Source of the DNA: Leptospira sp.
Lineage (GTDB): Bacteria; Spirochaetota; Leptospiria; Leptospirales; Leptospiraceae
Direction of reading: 5' to 3'
NCBI GenBank assembly: GCA_027531445.1
Contig: JAPZRK010000051.1
Coordinates: forward strand, 1 to 64,000
Length of the DNA stretch: 64,000 nt
Made by a program: the position numbers and the translations under genes. Position 1 is the stretch's first letter, and each line of letters begins with the position of its first letter. Positions 26,527 through 35,178 of the stretch are shown here, one piece after another. Under the pieces are notes generated by a model. It worked only from the letters and a program-made list of their open reading frames with translations. It was not told the DNA's origin and ran no database searches.

Positions 26527-28302
26527 TCACCATTTAACTTCTTCGATAATGTTATAAGAAGCGCCACCGTACTGGCCGCCGATCAAAAAGCCTCTATTTT
26601 CCCCAGGCATTTTGATAAAGTTTGCGGCTGAACGAAGGTAATTTAATTTTCCTATCTCTTTCGAGAGTCCCAACTGCCAATCATTCAATAATATAGAATC
26701 AATTGCGTTTGCTCCCACTGATCCTCCCAATAGAATGTCTTGTGTAGATGAAAAGGGAAAATGGGAATAGGCAGTTCTCGCATCTACACGGAATTGGGTA
26801 GACTGCACAGTCAATGAATCATTCCAAATTCTTGCAAATGAACCTGATCCCACATAACGCAGTTGTGATCCTCCCAACCTACAAACCACGTTTGACTCAG
26901 TAGAAACGGAACCAGTAGAAGCTGTAGCTGTAGAGTTGGAGATATTAAAAGTCTCCAAAACATCTGTACTAATAGATGAAGCACCGAATACTGAAAATGA
27001 ACTTTCAGATGAACTGCATATACTCCCGCTACCAGTTCCAGATGTCGCTCTCGATCTTTGCATCGTAAATACATTCTGAAATGTCGAAGTGGTTTCTGAA
27101 AAAACTTCAATCGTATTGGAGACTGCTCCCGTACCACCAATCAAATAATGACGGTTCCCAATAGAATGGAGAGTAAAGTCTCGTCTTGCGCCAGTTAAAT
27201 TAGGACCAACAGAAAAACTTGCAGGAATACCCTCAGCCTCATTTCCAGGATCAAACAGAAAAGAAGTGTTTAAACTTGTCCCTGAAGTATTGCGTCCTCC
27301 TGCGATCAAAATCCTTCCATCTGTGAGTGCTGTAGCTTTATGTTCCGATACTGCTGGTGCAATGCCAACACCCCATGTTATTTCCTTTTCAACCTGTAAA
27401 GTCTTAGTATTGAAAACTTCCAATGTTGCAAAGGCAGTTGCAGAACTCGCAGCAGCCCTTCCTCCAATGATATAAATCCGATCATTAACGAGAACACTAC
27501 TGAGTTGCCGGCGAGCCTTTGCGAGTGTAGCCACGATTTTTACGCCGATCAAATTGAGAGTGATCCGATTTTGAGTGAGCGGGTTTCCACCCAGATCTGT
27601 AAGCGAGGATATTTTTAGGATCAGTTCTCCTCCTGTTCGTATCGGTTCACCCAAAAAGAATAGTCGCACCTGATTGTTGCTAGTCTCTCGTATATCGGAA
27701 ATTACCAGATTTTGACTGGCTTCGCCTTCAAACTGGTAATTCGATATTTTCCCTGACCCTAACATTTTTTCGGAAAAATTGATTTCAATGAAACCTTTTG
27801 CCAAGTCACTTGTACCAATCAGTTTGCCATCAAACTCCGTCGAAGCTGTAGGCGGAGTTCGATCAATTCGAAATGAGTAGTTTGCATTGAGTAAATTACG
27901 ACCATTGGAATCTTTTAGAAAATCAAAGAGAAAAGTAAATTCACCCTCACCGATCGGATTTTTTGGCAGGAGAATCAAACGATTGGGAACCGGATAACTC
28001 AAATCATATGAATCGGAAACGATTTTGGGAATAACAGTATTTTGATCCAAATTTGCATCACAAGTGAGCGAGACCGACGAGACACTATTCACGACGGATA
28101 GATTTTCCGGGCTATAATTGCAGTTTAGGTTTGGTTGGAATAAAAGAATTTGAGTGAGTAGATTGGACTCATTATTAATGGAATCCATTTTGTTTTGTGA
28201 TTCCGTAATCGAACAAAACTCAAAAGTAAAACTTGTGAGCAATATGAGAAGTCGATGGAGTAACCATCGAATGTGAGAATTATAAACGTTACTTTGCTTC
28301 AT
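26527..28302 (-). CDS. kelch-repeat lipoprotein 3
   Basis: 591 residues from ATG 28302, which overlaps the preceding stop by 14 bases. A GTG 18 bases further upstream is an alternative. The N-terminus is a hydrophobic signal with Cys in FEFC, a loose spirochaetal lipobox. An Ig/SwmB-like region (about 60-240) includes FIEINFSEKMLGSGKISNYQF. A beta-propeller of kelch-type blades follows (about 245-590) with repeated (I/L)(I/L)GG motifs: DRIYIIGGRAA, DGRILIAGGRN, NRHYLIGGTGA and GFLIGGQYGG. Kelch propellers bind proteins or glycans, and family members are often surface proteins. It is the last of three paralogous genes behind the caspase-like gene. Confidence 0.85.
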   Translation of the reverse strand: MKQSNVYNSHIRWLLHRLLILLTSFTFEFCSITESQNKMDSINNESNLLTQILLFQPNLNCNYSPENLSVVNSVSSVSLTCDANLDQNTVIPKIVSDSYDLSYPVPNRLILLPKNPIGEGEFTFLFDFLKDSNGRNLLNANYSFRIDRTPPTASTEFDGKLIGTSDLAKGFIEINFSEKMLGSGKISNYQFEGEASQNLVISDIRETSNNQVRLFFLGEPIRTGGELILKISSLTDLGGNPLTQNRITLNLIGVKIVATLAKARRQLSSVLVNDRIYIIGGRAAASSATAFATLEVFNTKTLQVEKEITWGVGIAPAVSEHKATALTDGRILIAGGRNTSGTSLNTSFLFDPGNEAEGIPASFSVGPNLTGARRDFTLHSIGNRHYLIGGTGAVSNTIEVFSETTSTFQNVFTMQRSRATSGTGSGSICSSSESSFSVFGASSISTDVLETFNISNSTATASTGSVSTESNVVCRLGGSQLRYVGSGSFARIWNDSLTVQSTQFRVDARTAYSHFPFSSTQDILLGGSVGANAIDSILLNDWQLGLSKEIGKLNYLRSAANFIKMPGENRGFLIGGQYGGASYNIIEEVKW

Positions 28303-30112
28303 ACACCCACACCGAATCACTTGAAGCGTTTGCTAAATTGAGACCACCAGCAATCTTTATATAATTAGTATAATCATTCGATCCGCCCAATTCATACACT
28401 TTTCCATTCAAATTCATTGTCGCATTACAAAACTTTGGTTCCGGAATCGACAAACCATCAACAATCTTTGAAAAATCGCGAGAAAGATGAATCACTTTTT
28501 CTAACGGACCAGGTGATGAATTTCCGCTTATCCCGGACAAAAAATTATAATATCGATCATCGGAGAAAAAATTTGTCCTTCCTAAAGAACGAGAAAGTGT
28601 TCCATAATTTTCAATTTTTCCTGAATTTAGTTGGTAAACGAGCAAATTAGGCGAACGAAACCCTGATCCAAGAAATAACCTTTCTCCCTCTAAACTGAAA
28701 AAACTTTCGATCAAATTTCCCTGTAACGTTTTGGTTCCCACCACAGTTTGAGCAACCAAATCCAACCTATAGGCCTCGAAATTATATCCTGCTGGGGAAT
28801 CCAGTCGATTGATGAGACCTCCGAACACAAGTACCTTTCCATCGCTCAATTCAACGGCCCCATGCGAATGAAGTGTCGTTGGTAATACAAGTGTTAACGT
28901 TTCGAAAGAAGACGCACCCGGTCTTAAAATCTCTATCACATTCGAGTAACGTAAATCGGCTATGACAGACGATACGACAGTCATACCACCAAGAACGACT
29001 ATCGAACCATCTTTCAATTGTAGGCTCGCAAAATTAGAGCGTGGGGTGTTTAGACTCGGCCCAGATTGAATCGTTTCGGTTTCTGGATCAAAGAGAAACG
29101 TCTCCGAACTCACGATTCCATATTTATCAGATGCCGCCGTTAAAAAGGAGGACTCGAATCCTCCGATGAGCAATATTTTTCCATTCGGCAATTTAAACGA
29201 CCGATGATAAAACATCGATTTTGTGGTTTGAGCAGTGAGCAATCGACTTGACTCAGTTGACGTATCATAGATCTCTAATGTACTACTGATCGTTCCTAGA
29301 TTTACACCCCCGCTATATAAAATACGAGTTGAATCCAAGGCGATTGCAGATCCATCACACCTTTTTTCCTTCAAGGACCCTATTTTACGAAATCCATAGA
29401 CATTAATCTCAAAACTTCCACCGCTTACAGCGTTGCCTGCAAAATCCTTTACACGAATAGGTGTAACAGTAACTTGCATCGGCTTTGTCCCAAAACTATC
29501 AAAAAAGATTCGATAATTTTGATTGTCCACTCTGAGAATCTTGATCGCCTGGATCGTGTTTGGATCTGAATAAGAGATGGAATAATTGGAAAGATCTTCA
29601 GCACCTTCTACTGCTTCCGAAAAAGAAAGGATCGCATTTCCCTCCCTCAAATCGATGGAATGTACCTTCTGTAATTTGTTAGTTGAGACTATTTCCGGCA
29701 ACTGATTGTCAATCGTCCATAGGAAAGGTGCATTGCCAAAGCTAATTCCATTTTTTGTGGCAAATCGAGAAAGATCCAACTCGATTCTGCCCTCAATTCC
29801 AGTAAATTCGATTCGATAGCTTTTTGAAGCAAGTCGAGTGAGTGAAAAATTTAAATTTGAACCATTATTATATAAAAGTATATCATTATTAGATAATTCA
29901 AGAAGTTCGTTTTTAAAATTTAAATCGATTGTTTTGAGTTGTTTATGGACCGTTGCGGAAGCTGGAACAAAACTTACTTCAGCGCTTACACCAAAAACAA
30001 TCAAGCTCGTAAATAAATTTTCTGTATTGGTAATATCACTACCATTCCCCACTTTTTCCACCTGACAAAAACCAAACAAAACACAACAAATAAGGGGATA
30101 AAGTTTATTCAT
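28289..30112 (-). CDS. kelch-repeat lipoprotein 2
   Basis: 607 residues. The signal peptide ends at lipobox LFGFC. An N-terminal Ig-like region (about 40-250) contains AILSFSEAVEGAEDLSNYSI, parallel to the equivalent segments in its neighbours. A kelch propeller follows (about 255-600) with STRILYSGGVN, NGKILLIGGFE, DGSIVVLGGMT, DGKVLVFGGLI and GKVYELGGSND. It starts inside the end of the first kelch gene (8-base overlap) and ends inside the start of the third (14-base overlap). The paralogues have clearly diverged in sequence, so the duplications are not recent. Confidence 0.86.
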   Translation of the reverse strand: MNKLYPLICCVLFGFCQVEKVGNGSDITNTENLFTSLIVFGVSAEVSFVPASATVHKQLKTIDLNFKNELLELSNNDILLYNNGSNLNFSLTRLASKSYRIEFTGIEGRIELDLSRFATKNGISFGNAPFLWTIDNQLPEIVSTNKLQKVHSIDLREGNAILSFSEAVEGAEDLSNYSISYSDPNTIQAIKILRVDNQNYRIFFDSFGTKPMQVTVTPIRVKDFAGNAVSGGSFEINVYGFRKIGSLKEKRCDGSAIALDSTRILYSGGVNLGTISSTLEIYDTSTESSRLLTAQTTKSMFYHRSFKLPNGKILLIGGFESSFLTAASDKYGIVSSETFLFDPETETIQSGPSLNTPRSNFASLQLKDGSIVVLGGMTVVSSVIADLRYSNVIEILRPGASSFETLTLVLPTTLHSHGAVELSDGKVLVFGGLINRLDSPAGYNFEAYRLDLVAQTVVGTKTLQGNLIESFFSLEGERLFLGSGFRSPNLLVYQLNSGKIENYGTLSRSLGRTNFFSDDRYYNFLSGISGNSSPGPLEKVIHLSRDFSKIVDGLSIPEPKFCNATMNLNGKVYELGGSNDYTNYIKIAGGLNLANASSDSVWVYEAK

Positions 30113-31916
30113 TGTATTCTATCACTTCTATGGAACTCGTATCACGTGAGTTTTGCCTACTTGTATCGCCTTGACTCCCTCCAATGACTACCACCTTACT
30201 TTGAGATACGGGAACCACGCAATGACCATATCTTGCAGTCTTTAAGGGACTTAGCTGAACAACAGTTGCATTTTGAGGATCGATAAGTTTGACTGAATTT
30301 ATAGTTTGGGATTCGATAGGACTTTGGAGGTATCCTCCAATATCTAAAATGTTTTGGCCCTCAAATACAACTGCTCCCCCGTAAACAGTGCCATTATCAA
30401 AAAGAGACAATGACTGAAACCGAGAAAGGTTCGCATTCCATTTTTCAGAAAGTGCAATCCCACTTCTCCCACCTAATATCGTCAAGTCTTGATCCGTTGC
30501 GACCATTCGATGCAAACTCCGGGGGACCGAAAAACCAGCGCAAGGAGAAGCGGAAGGTTCGCAGGCATAGGTATAAGGAGAAGTCATGGAAATTGATTCG
30601 ACCAGGTTTGTGACTACCCCACTTGTATTTTCTCCAGCACTGATCCATAACTTGGATCGAAATTTTGCCCATGCGAGTCCCTCTCTTCCCGAACTGATAG
30701 AAGGTCCAGATTGAATGGTGCCTGGTATTTCGGGATTTACAAATAGTGTTGTGGCAAGCCTTTGAGAATTTGCGTTGGTTGCTTGTCCACCAAACAGAAA
30801 AATGTTTCCATCATCGGTTAATACACTTTCATGATAATATCTGTTCGTTGGGAGAGTAAATGTAGCATTAGCAACTGAAAAGGGATTTACGGTAATCCAT
30901 TCTGCAGTATTGAGTCTAGTCGTGGCTCCATCGGCACCTCTCAGACCTCCGGTCACCAATATCCTACCGTTATTTGCAAGCGTCGCAGAAAAGAAAACTC
31001 TCTCAATACCAAGGTTACCTATCACCTCAGTCGCATAAGTAGTCAGATTCACTTTTTCAATCGTTCTAACAGGTGTTCCATTTTTCCAACCACCAATTAC
31101 AAAAACAGTATTTGAGTCGGTTTTTACACATTGAGCAAACGTGCGTGGTTCAATCACCTCACCGACCTCACGAATGATCGGAATTTTAAAATTCAATGTT
31201 TGATTGAGATTTGTATCGTTTGTATCTTTGATGTTACTAATTCCTAAAGATAAACTACTAAAGCGAGAATCAGGTGATCCCAAAAATGACAATCTGTAGA
31301 TTGTATCTGATATCCTCACAGAATTGACTACCACAAGTGAACCTTTTGCGGATCCAGAAAATTGATAGTGGTTAGGATTGTCAGCTCCGCTTACTTTCTC
31401 AGAAAATTGAAGTTCGATAAATCGATCATTTAAAAATTTTGGGTAATCACCAAGGCGATTCGTTACAACAACACTGGGTGCCGAAGAGTCGATGGTATAT
31501 TTTTTAGTTAGCGTAGTAAGGATAGAGTCCTGACCTTTTCCTTTGATTTGATAATTCAAATCAAGAATACCCTGCCAATTTCTATTTAAAAATGAAATGC
31601 TGATCAAATTCCCATCACGAAACGATACCACATAATCAGAGTATGTTGCACCATTCAAAAGGACCGAGACCGTTGAATCACTTACATCAAAGTCCCGTAA
31701 ATTTGATCTTAATGATATGGTTGCAGGAACAGCCGTCAAAACACCGGGTGATGGATCCATTTCATGCGGAAAAACATTTAGGATTAGAGAAAGAAGTGTA
31801 TTTGATAAAAAGGTATCACTGGTTGGATCAGTCAATCGAGACGACACTGGAATCGAACAAGAGAGGATCCATAAACAAAAAAGAAGTGAACTAAAATGAT
31901 GTTTGAAAATAAACAT
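30105..31916 (-). CDS. kelch-repeat lipoprotein 1
   Basis: 603 residues with lipobox LWILSC. The N-terminal half carries an Ig-like domain (about 130-250) with FIELQFSEKVSGADNPNHYQF, matching the same strand in the two downstream paralogues. The C-terminal half (about 260-600) is a kelch propeller with TVFVIGGWKNG, NGRILVTGGLRG, DGNIFLFGGQA and KVVVIGGSQGD. The start codon overlaps the end of the caspase-like gene by 26 bases, so translation of the propeller proteins is probably coupled to the protease. Surface exposure is inferred from family knowledge. Confidence 0.86.
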   Translation of the reverse strand: MFIFKHHFSSLLFCLWILSCSIPVSSRLTDPTSDTFLSNTLLSLILNVFPHEMDPSPGVLTAVPATISLRSNLRDFDVSDSTVSVLLNGATYSDYVVSFRDGNLISISFLNRNWQGILDLNYQIKGKGQDSILTTLTKKYTIDSSAPSVVVTNRLGDYPKFLNDRFIELQFSEKVSGADNPNHYQFSGSAKGSLVVVNSVRISDTIYRLSFLGSPDSRFSSLSLGISNIKDTNDTNLNQTLNFKIPIIREVGEVIEPRTFAQCVKTDSNTVFVIGGWKNGTPVRTIEKVNLTTYATEVIGNLGIERVFFSATLANNGRILVTGGLRGADGATTRLNTAEWITVNPFSVANATFTLPTNRYYHESVLTDDGNIFLFGGQATNANSQRLATTLFVNPEIPGTIQSGPSISSGREGLAWAKFRSKLWISAGENTSGVVTNLVESISMTSPYTYACEPSASPCAGFSVPRSLHRMVATDQDLTILGGRSGIALSEKWNANLSRFQSLSLFDNGTVYGGAVVFEGQNILDIGGYLQSPIESQTINSVKLIDPQNATVVQLSPLKTARYGHCVVPVSQSKVVVIGGSQGDTSRQNSRDTSSIEVIEYNE

Positions 31917-33303
31917 ACATTTTGTCCTCGATTAGAAAATTCTGTCCAAATCCAACACGCTCTCTTTTCAAATTTGTATAAAGTAGGCGACCATCAATTT
32001 GTGATTGCGAGTCGTTCTCTCTTTTTTTATGAAAAAAATAAAAATCGATTAGATTGTAGGCATAATATAAAATAAAGACATTGCTCACCATTTCCATTTG
32101 TTCAATCGCTTTCTCATAATCTTTTCTGGGGCCAGCGAGCAGAGATTCATTGATCAAAACGGTTTCTAAAAACAAATTGGAAGGAGGCAGTCCTGGCGTA
32201 TCTAGATACTCTTTTTTTGTTTCTTGTAAATTCACATAACTATACGTAAGTAATGAATACAAGACTCCAGATGTCCACATCATCCATCTGCCTTTTGTTT
32301 CTTCTCCTCTTGCGTATTGGCCCCAACCTGGCAAAACCAAACTCCGATAAAGATAACGGTTGTCATATGGATCATAAATTTTTAAATCAGCCAAACTGAA
32401 TTCGGGATTGCTAGCATAGGTAAGTGCAATGTCACCCGACTTTTCGCTATAGTATTTTACGTATGGTTTCTGGTTCTTTTTATTTGTAGCAGACCAATCC
32501 TTGAGAGAGTTTGTAACGTAATCAGATAACTCAGTAAAGGTGATTTCGGCATTAAAGTTGGAATCGGCACGGCCTTCCAAACCATAAATCAGATACTTCG
32601 TAAATACACCATATGCTGATTTATCATCTTCATAACTATAATAGCCCAATTTTGTTGAATAAAGAACTGCAACTTGTTCTGCATCATTGAAGGTTGTATT
32701 CTTTAAAAACTTGGGTCCTGAGATTTGAGTGGTTTTATCTGGATTCCGACATGCATCCAAAATAAAGATCACTTTTTTCAGACCCTTTTCTCTAGATCGT
32801 TGGATCAAGTCTTCTAAGGCAATGGACGTACCGATAAGCCTTCCGAGTTCTGAATCTGCCGCCAAAAGATATGTCTTCTCATCATAATCCGTCATACCGT
32901 GACCGGAAAAATAAAAGATCAAACTATCCTCAGGTTGCATCTCTGTAATCATTTTGTCATATTCTGCTTCTAAGCTAAATTTAGATTGTGCTGAAGAACC
33001 AGAGACTTGCGAGGGACCACCACCTAATATCGTTTGTATGCGATCAAAACTTCCATACTTGGCAAGAATTTTTGCTACACCTGTAGCATCGTTTTCTGCT
33101 TTATCCAAATCTCCGATTTGCGGATCCTGATATGCATTGATACCGATGACCAGTGCAAACTTACGTCCGCTTGTGGATTTGGAATCACTCATTTCGATTC
33201 CCTTTTTTCGGCTTTGCGCCTCTACTGCTACTGATAGGAGAATCAGATAATAGAATGTAAGGAATTTAAAATACTTCAAAATGGAGCCCAGGTTACATCT
33301 CAT
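31891..33303 (-). CDS. exported caspase-fold protease (peptidase C14 type) with C-terminal membrane domain
   Basis: 470 residues from ATG 33303. TTG 33327 is an alternative but has no ribosome-binding site. An N-terminal hydrophobic segment (FLTFYYLILLSVAVEAQS) exports or anchors the protein. The caspase fold follows (about 45-300): FALVIGINAYQD, catalytic His135 in YFSGHGMTDY and catalytic Cys185 in ILDACRNP. Both dyad residues are present, so activity is plausible. A second domain (about 320-470) has SLVLPGWGQYARGEE and one or two hydrophobic helices, as in DUF5683-like proteins. The gene is first in an operon with three kelch lipoproteins, each overlapping its predecessor, and is divergent from a small lipoprotein gene 62 bases away. 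Confidence 0.88.
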   Translation of the reverse strand: MRCNLGSILKYFKFLTFYYLILLSVAVEAQSRKKGIEMSDSKSTSGRKFALVIGINAYQDPQIGDLDKAENDATGVAKILAKYGSFDRIQTILGGGPSQVSGSSAQSKFSLEAEYDKMITEMQPEDSLIFYFSGHGMTDYDEKTYLLAADSELGRLIGTSIALEDLIQRSREKGLKKVIFILDACRNPDKTTQISGPKFLKNTTFNDAEQVAVLYSTKLGYYSYEDDKSAYGVFTKYLIYGLEGRADSNFNAEITFTELSDYVTNSLKDWSATNKKNQKPYVKYYSEKSGDIALTYASNPEFSLADLKIYDPYDNRYLYRSLVLPGWGQYARGEETKGRWMMWTSGVLYSLLTYSYVNLQETKKEYLDTPGLPPSNLFLETVLINESLLAGPRKDYEKAIEQMEMVSNVFILYYAYNLIDFYFFHKKRENDSQSQIDGRLLYTNLKRERVGFGQNFLIEDKMYVYFQTSF

Positions 33304-33365
33304 TTGTTCCCATTTTTTTTTCCACAATATCTTGCAAAACTGACTAAATGTGATTCTTATATTTC

Positions 33366-33551
33366 ATGAATCGAATCATCATATTCTGTCTCCTTGCCTT
33401 TACATTTTCAGGAATACTCCTATGCAAAAAGAAAGAAGAAAAGGGTGGCGGCCTCCTCATCCTGGGGCTTTTATTCCAACAAAACGCAACTGCTGGCTGT
33501 AATGTCCAATCAGGTTTCACAATTTGTGTACCGAAAGGGATCGCTGAATAA
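33366..33551 (+). CDS. very small lipoprotein
   Basis: 61 residues. The signal peptide ends at lipobox SGILLC, followed by KKKEEKGGG and a second hydrophobic segment (LLILGLLFQQ). Two further cysteines occur near the C-terminus. The stop TAA is immediately followed by the ATG of the next gene, with no gap, so the pair is one translational unit. No family is recognised. Size and coupling suggest a partner of the larger exported protein downstream. Confidence 0.65.
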   Translation: MNRIIIFCLLAFTFSGILLCKKKEEKGGGLLILGLLFQQNATAGCNVQSGFTICVPKGIAE

Positions 33552-34769
33552 ATGAAAAAGTTAATTTATATTTTTCTATTTTTTGGAATCTCCATTCAAG
33601 TCTCGGACAGACAAATTTTTAAACAAATTGCTCCCCCTACATTTCAAAACCTAACGGACGCACTACGAATACATATGGGTTCCGAACCATTGTTTGCGGC
33701 GGCAAATTCTTGGGGATTTGTGAGGCAGTCTGCCACTTGGGCACGTGGCAATTCCACTCTCATTGACCAATTGATCCAAGGGTTAAAAAGAGCAGGATTC
33801 TTCCAAAATTCAAACCCCGTCTCACAAACCTTTACAAACGTAACTCTAGATGGGATCGGGAGCACAACCATTCGTCTCAAACTCAATCAACAAGCATCTC
33901 CTATCTCAGGTATCACAGCCAGCGCCTATACAGGAACAAAATCCTTCAATAACTTCCTAGAGATAACAAAAACTGGCAATACATCTCCCAGCTTGCAGTT
34001 GTTTTTTGACAATCCTGATACATTGCTTGGAAATGATGGAGGTCTCATTTATTACAAATTAGGCGACTTCAATAATGCCCAGTTTGCAAACGCTGGCAAT
34101 GTGATCACCGAAAGTTATACCGCCAACGAAGCAAGCTACGGAACCAAGTTCCAAACATATACCTGGAGGCTCGGCCCCGAAAATGCATCTTGGATTAGTG
34201 ATATTGGTCGAGTGGTGCTTACAGAAGTTGATTCGGGCAAACAACTTTGCTTCCGATCTGTGGTTCGACTTAAATTTTCAAAACTCATCGCTCTCAATCC
34301 TAGTCAGACATCCACTTTGAATGCTTTAAAGAGCCAATGTGGAAACTCCGATCAAGTCTACTATGGACTAGCCTATATGCAAAAATTCGATAGTCCGTTT
34401 TTGACCACTGCCAAAGCGAGTATCTCTCAATCCACATCCTCCAGCGGTACGCCCTTTCCTGAAACCATATGTAATTTAAATGCCAGTGTAAGTGGTGCTA
34501 AATTATCATATGGCCTTTTTGACATCAATGGATTTGTAAATGATGGTCTTTCTGCTTCTCAAGTCCCAAGCACCTATCCTCATCCAACGTTGGGTGGTAC
34601 GGACTTTATGTCTGTGGATGAGGCATTTACTCGCACAGGCATTGATGCTTCCTCCGTCCTATCTTCAGGAAAACCTGCGGCCAAGGCATACGAATATACA
34701 AGCAAAAGTTATCTGGACAGTTTAGAAGGTGCAGAAGGAGATCGACTCGCCTTCAAAACAGGAATCTAG
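33552..34769 (+). CDS. exported protein of unknown function
   Basis: 405 residues with an N-terminal hydrophobic segment (LIYIFLFFGISIQVS) that fits a signal peptide. The mature region is rich in S, T, N and G with many short strands and three cysteines. No catalytic motif or known domain is apparent. It directly follows the small lipoprotein gene and its 3' end overlaps the convergent DCC gene by 17 bases. Envelope location is inferred, and no function is proposed. Confidence 0.7.
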   Translation: MKKLIYIFLFFGISIQVSDRQIFKQIAPPTFQNLTDALRIHMGSEPLFAAANSWGFVRQSATWARGNSTLIDQLIQGLKRAGFFQNSNPVSQTFTNVTLDGIGSTTIRLKLNQQASPISGITASAYTGTKSFNNFLEITKTGNTSPSLQLFFDNPDTLLGNDGGLIYYKLGDFNNAQFANAGNVITESYTANEASYGTKFQTYTWRLGPENASWISDIGRVVLTEVDSGKQLCFRSVVRLKFSKLIALNPSQTSTLNALKSQCGNSDQVYYGLAYMQKFDSPFLTTAKASISQSTSSSGTPFPETICNLNASVSGAKLSYGLFDINGFVNDGLSASQVPSTYPHPTLGGTDFMSVDEAFTRTGIDASSVLSSGKPAAKAYEYTSKSYLDSLEGAEGDRLAFKTGI

Positions 34770-35145
34770 ATCGATACTCTGCACTGGGGGAAAAACAGAC
34801 TTTTGACTTCCCAAACCACTGGTAGCGATGACGAGCAATCCATCTATATACTAGATCCCTCAATGACTTTGGCAAAATACGAAACCAATAGAGTAGATAG
34901 TATGGGAATGTAAGTTCCCTCGTAATTTGTAAGATGGCATCAGATTCTTTATAGACAGTATCAGACGAAAAATAACAGATGCTAGATGAGTCCTCTGGAA
35001 TATGTGAAAAGTTAATTTTCCGAAATTCAGATTGCAATGGAGCAAAATATAAGTTTTTGTTTTTATTTGCTTTTAACAAAAATTGGACAGATCCATTACA
35101 CAAATGGCAGAAACCATCAAAAAAAACGATTTTATCTTTATCCAT
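34753..35145 (-). CDS. DCC-family (DUF393) thiol-disulfide oxidoreductase-like protein
   Basis: 130 residues, usual for the family. The diagnostic N-terminal motif is present: VFFDGFCHLCNGSV, with Cys13 and Cys16 as the CxxC-type pair. Downstream are FAPLQS and SDAILQITREL, then LPKSLRDLVYRWIARHRYQWFG, all typical of DUF393. The fold is thioredoxin-like, and the physiological substrate is not known for most members. The gene is divergent from the M3 peptidase with 33 bases between their starts. Confidence 0.9.
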   Translation of the reverse strand: MDKDKIVFFDGFCHLCNGSVQFLLKANKNKNLYFAPLQSEFRKINFSHIPEDSSSICYFSSDTVYKESDAILQITRELTFPYYLLYWFRILPKSLRDLVYRWIARHRYQWFGKSKVCFSPSAEYRSRFLF

Positions 35146-35178
35146 TATAAACTAAGAGTCTAAAACACAGAGGTGAAT

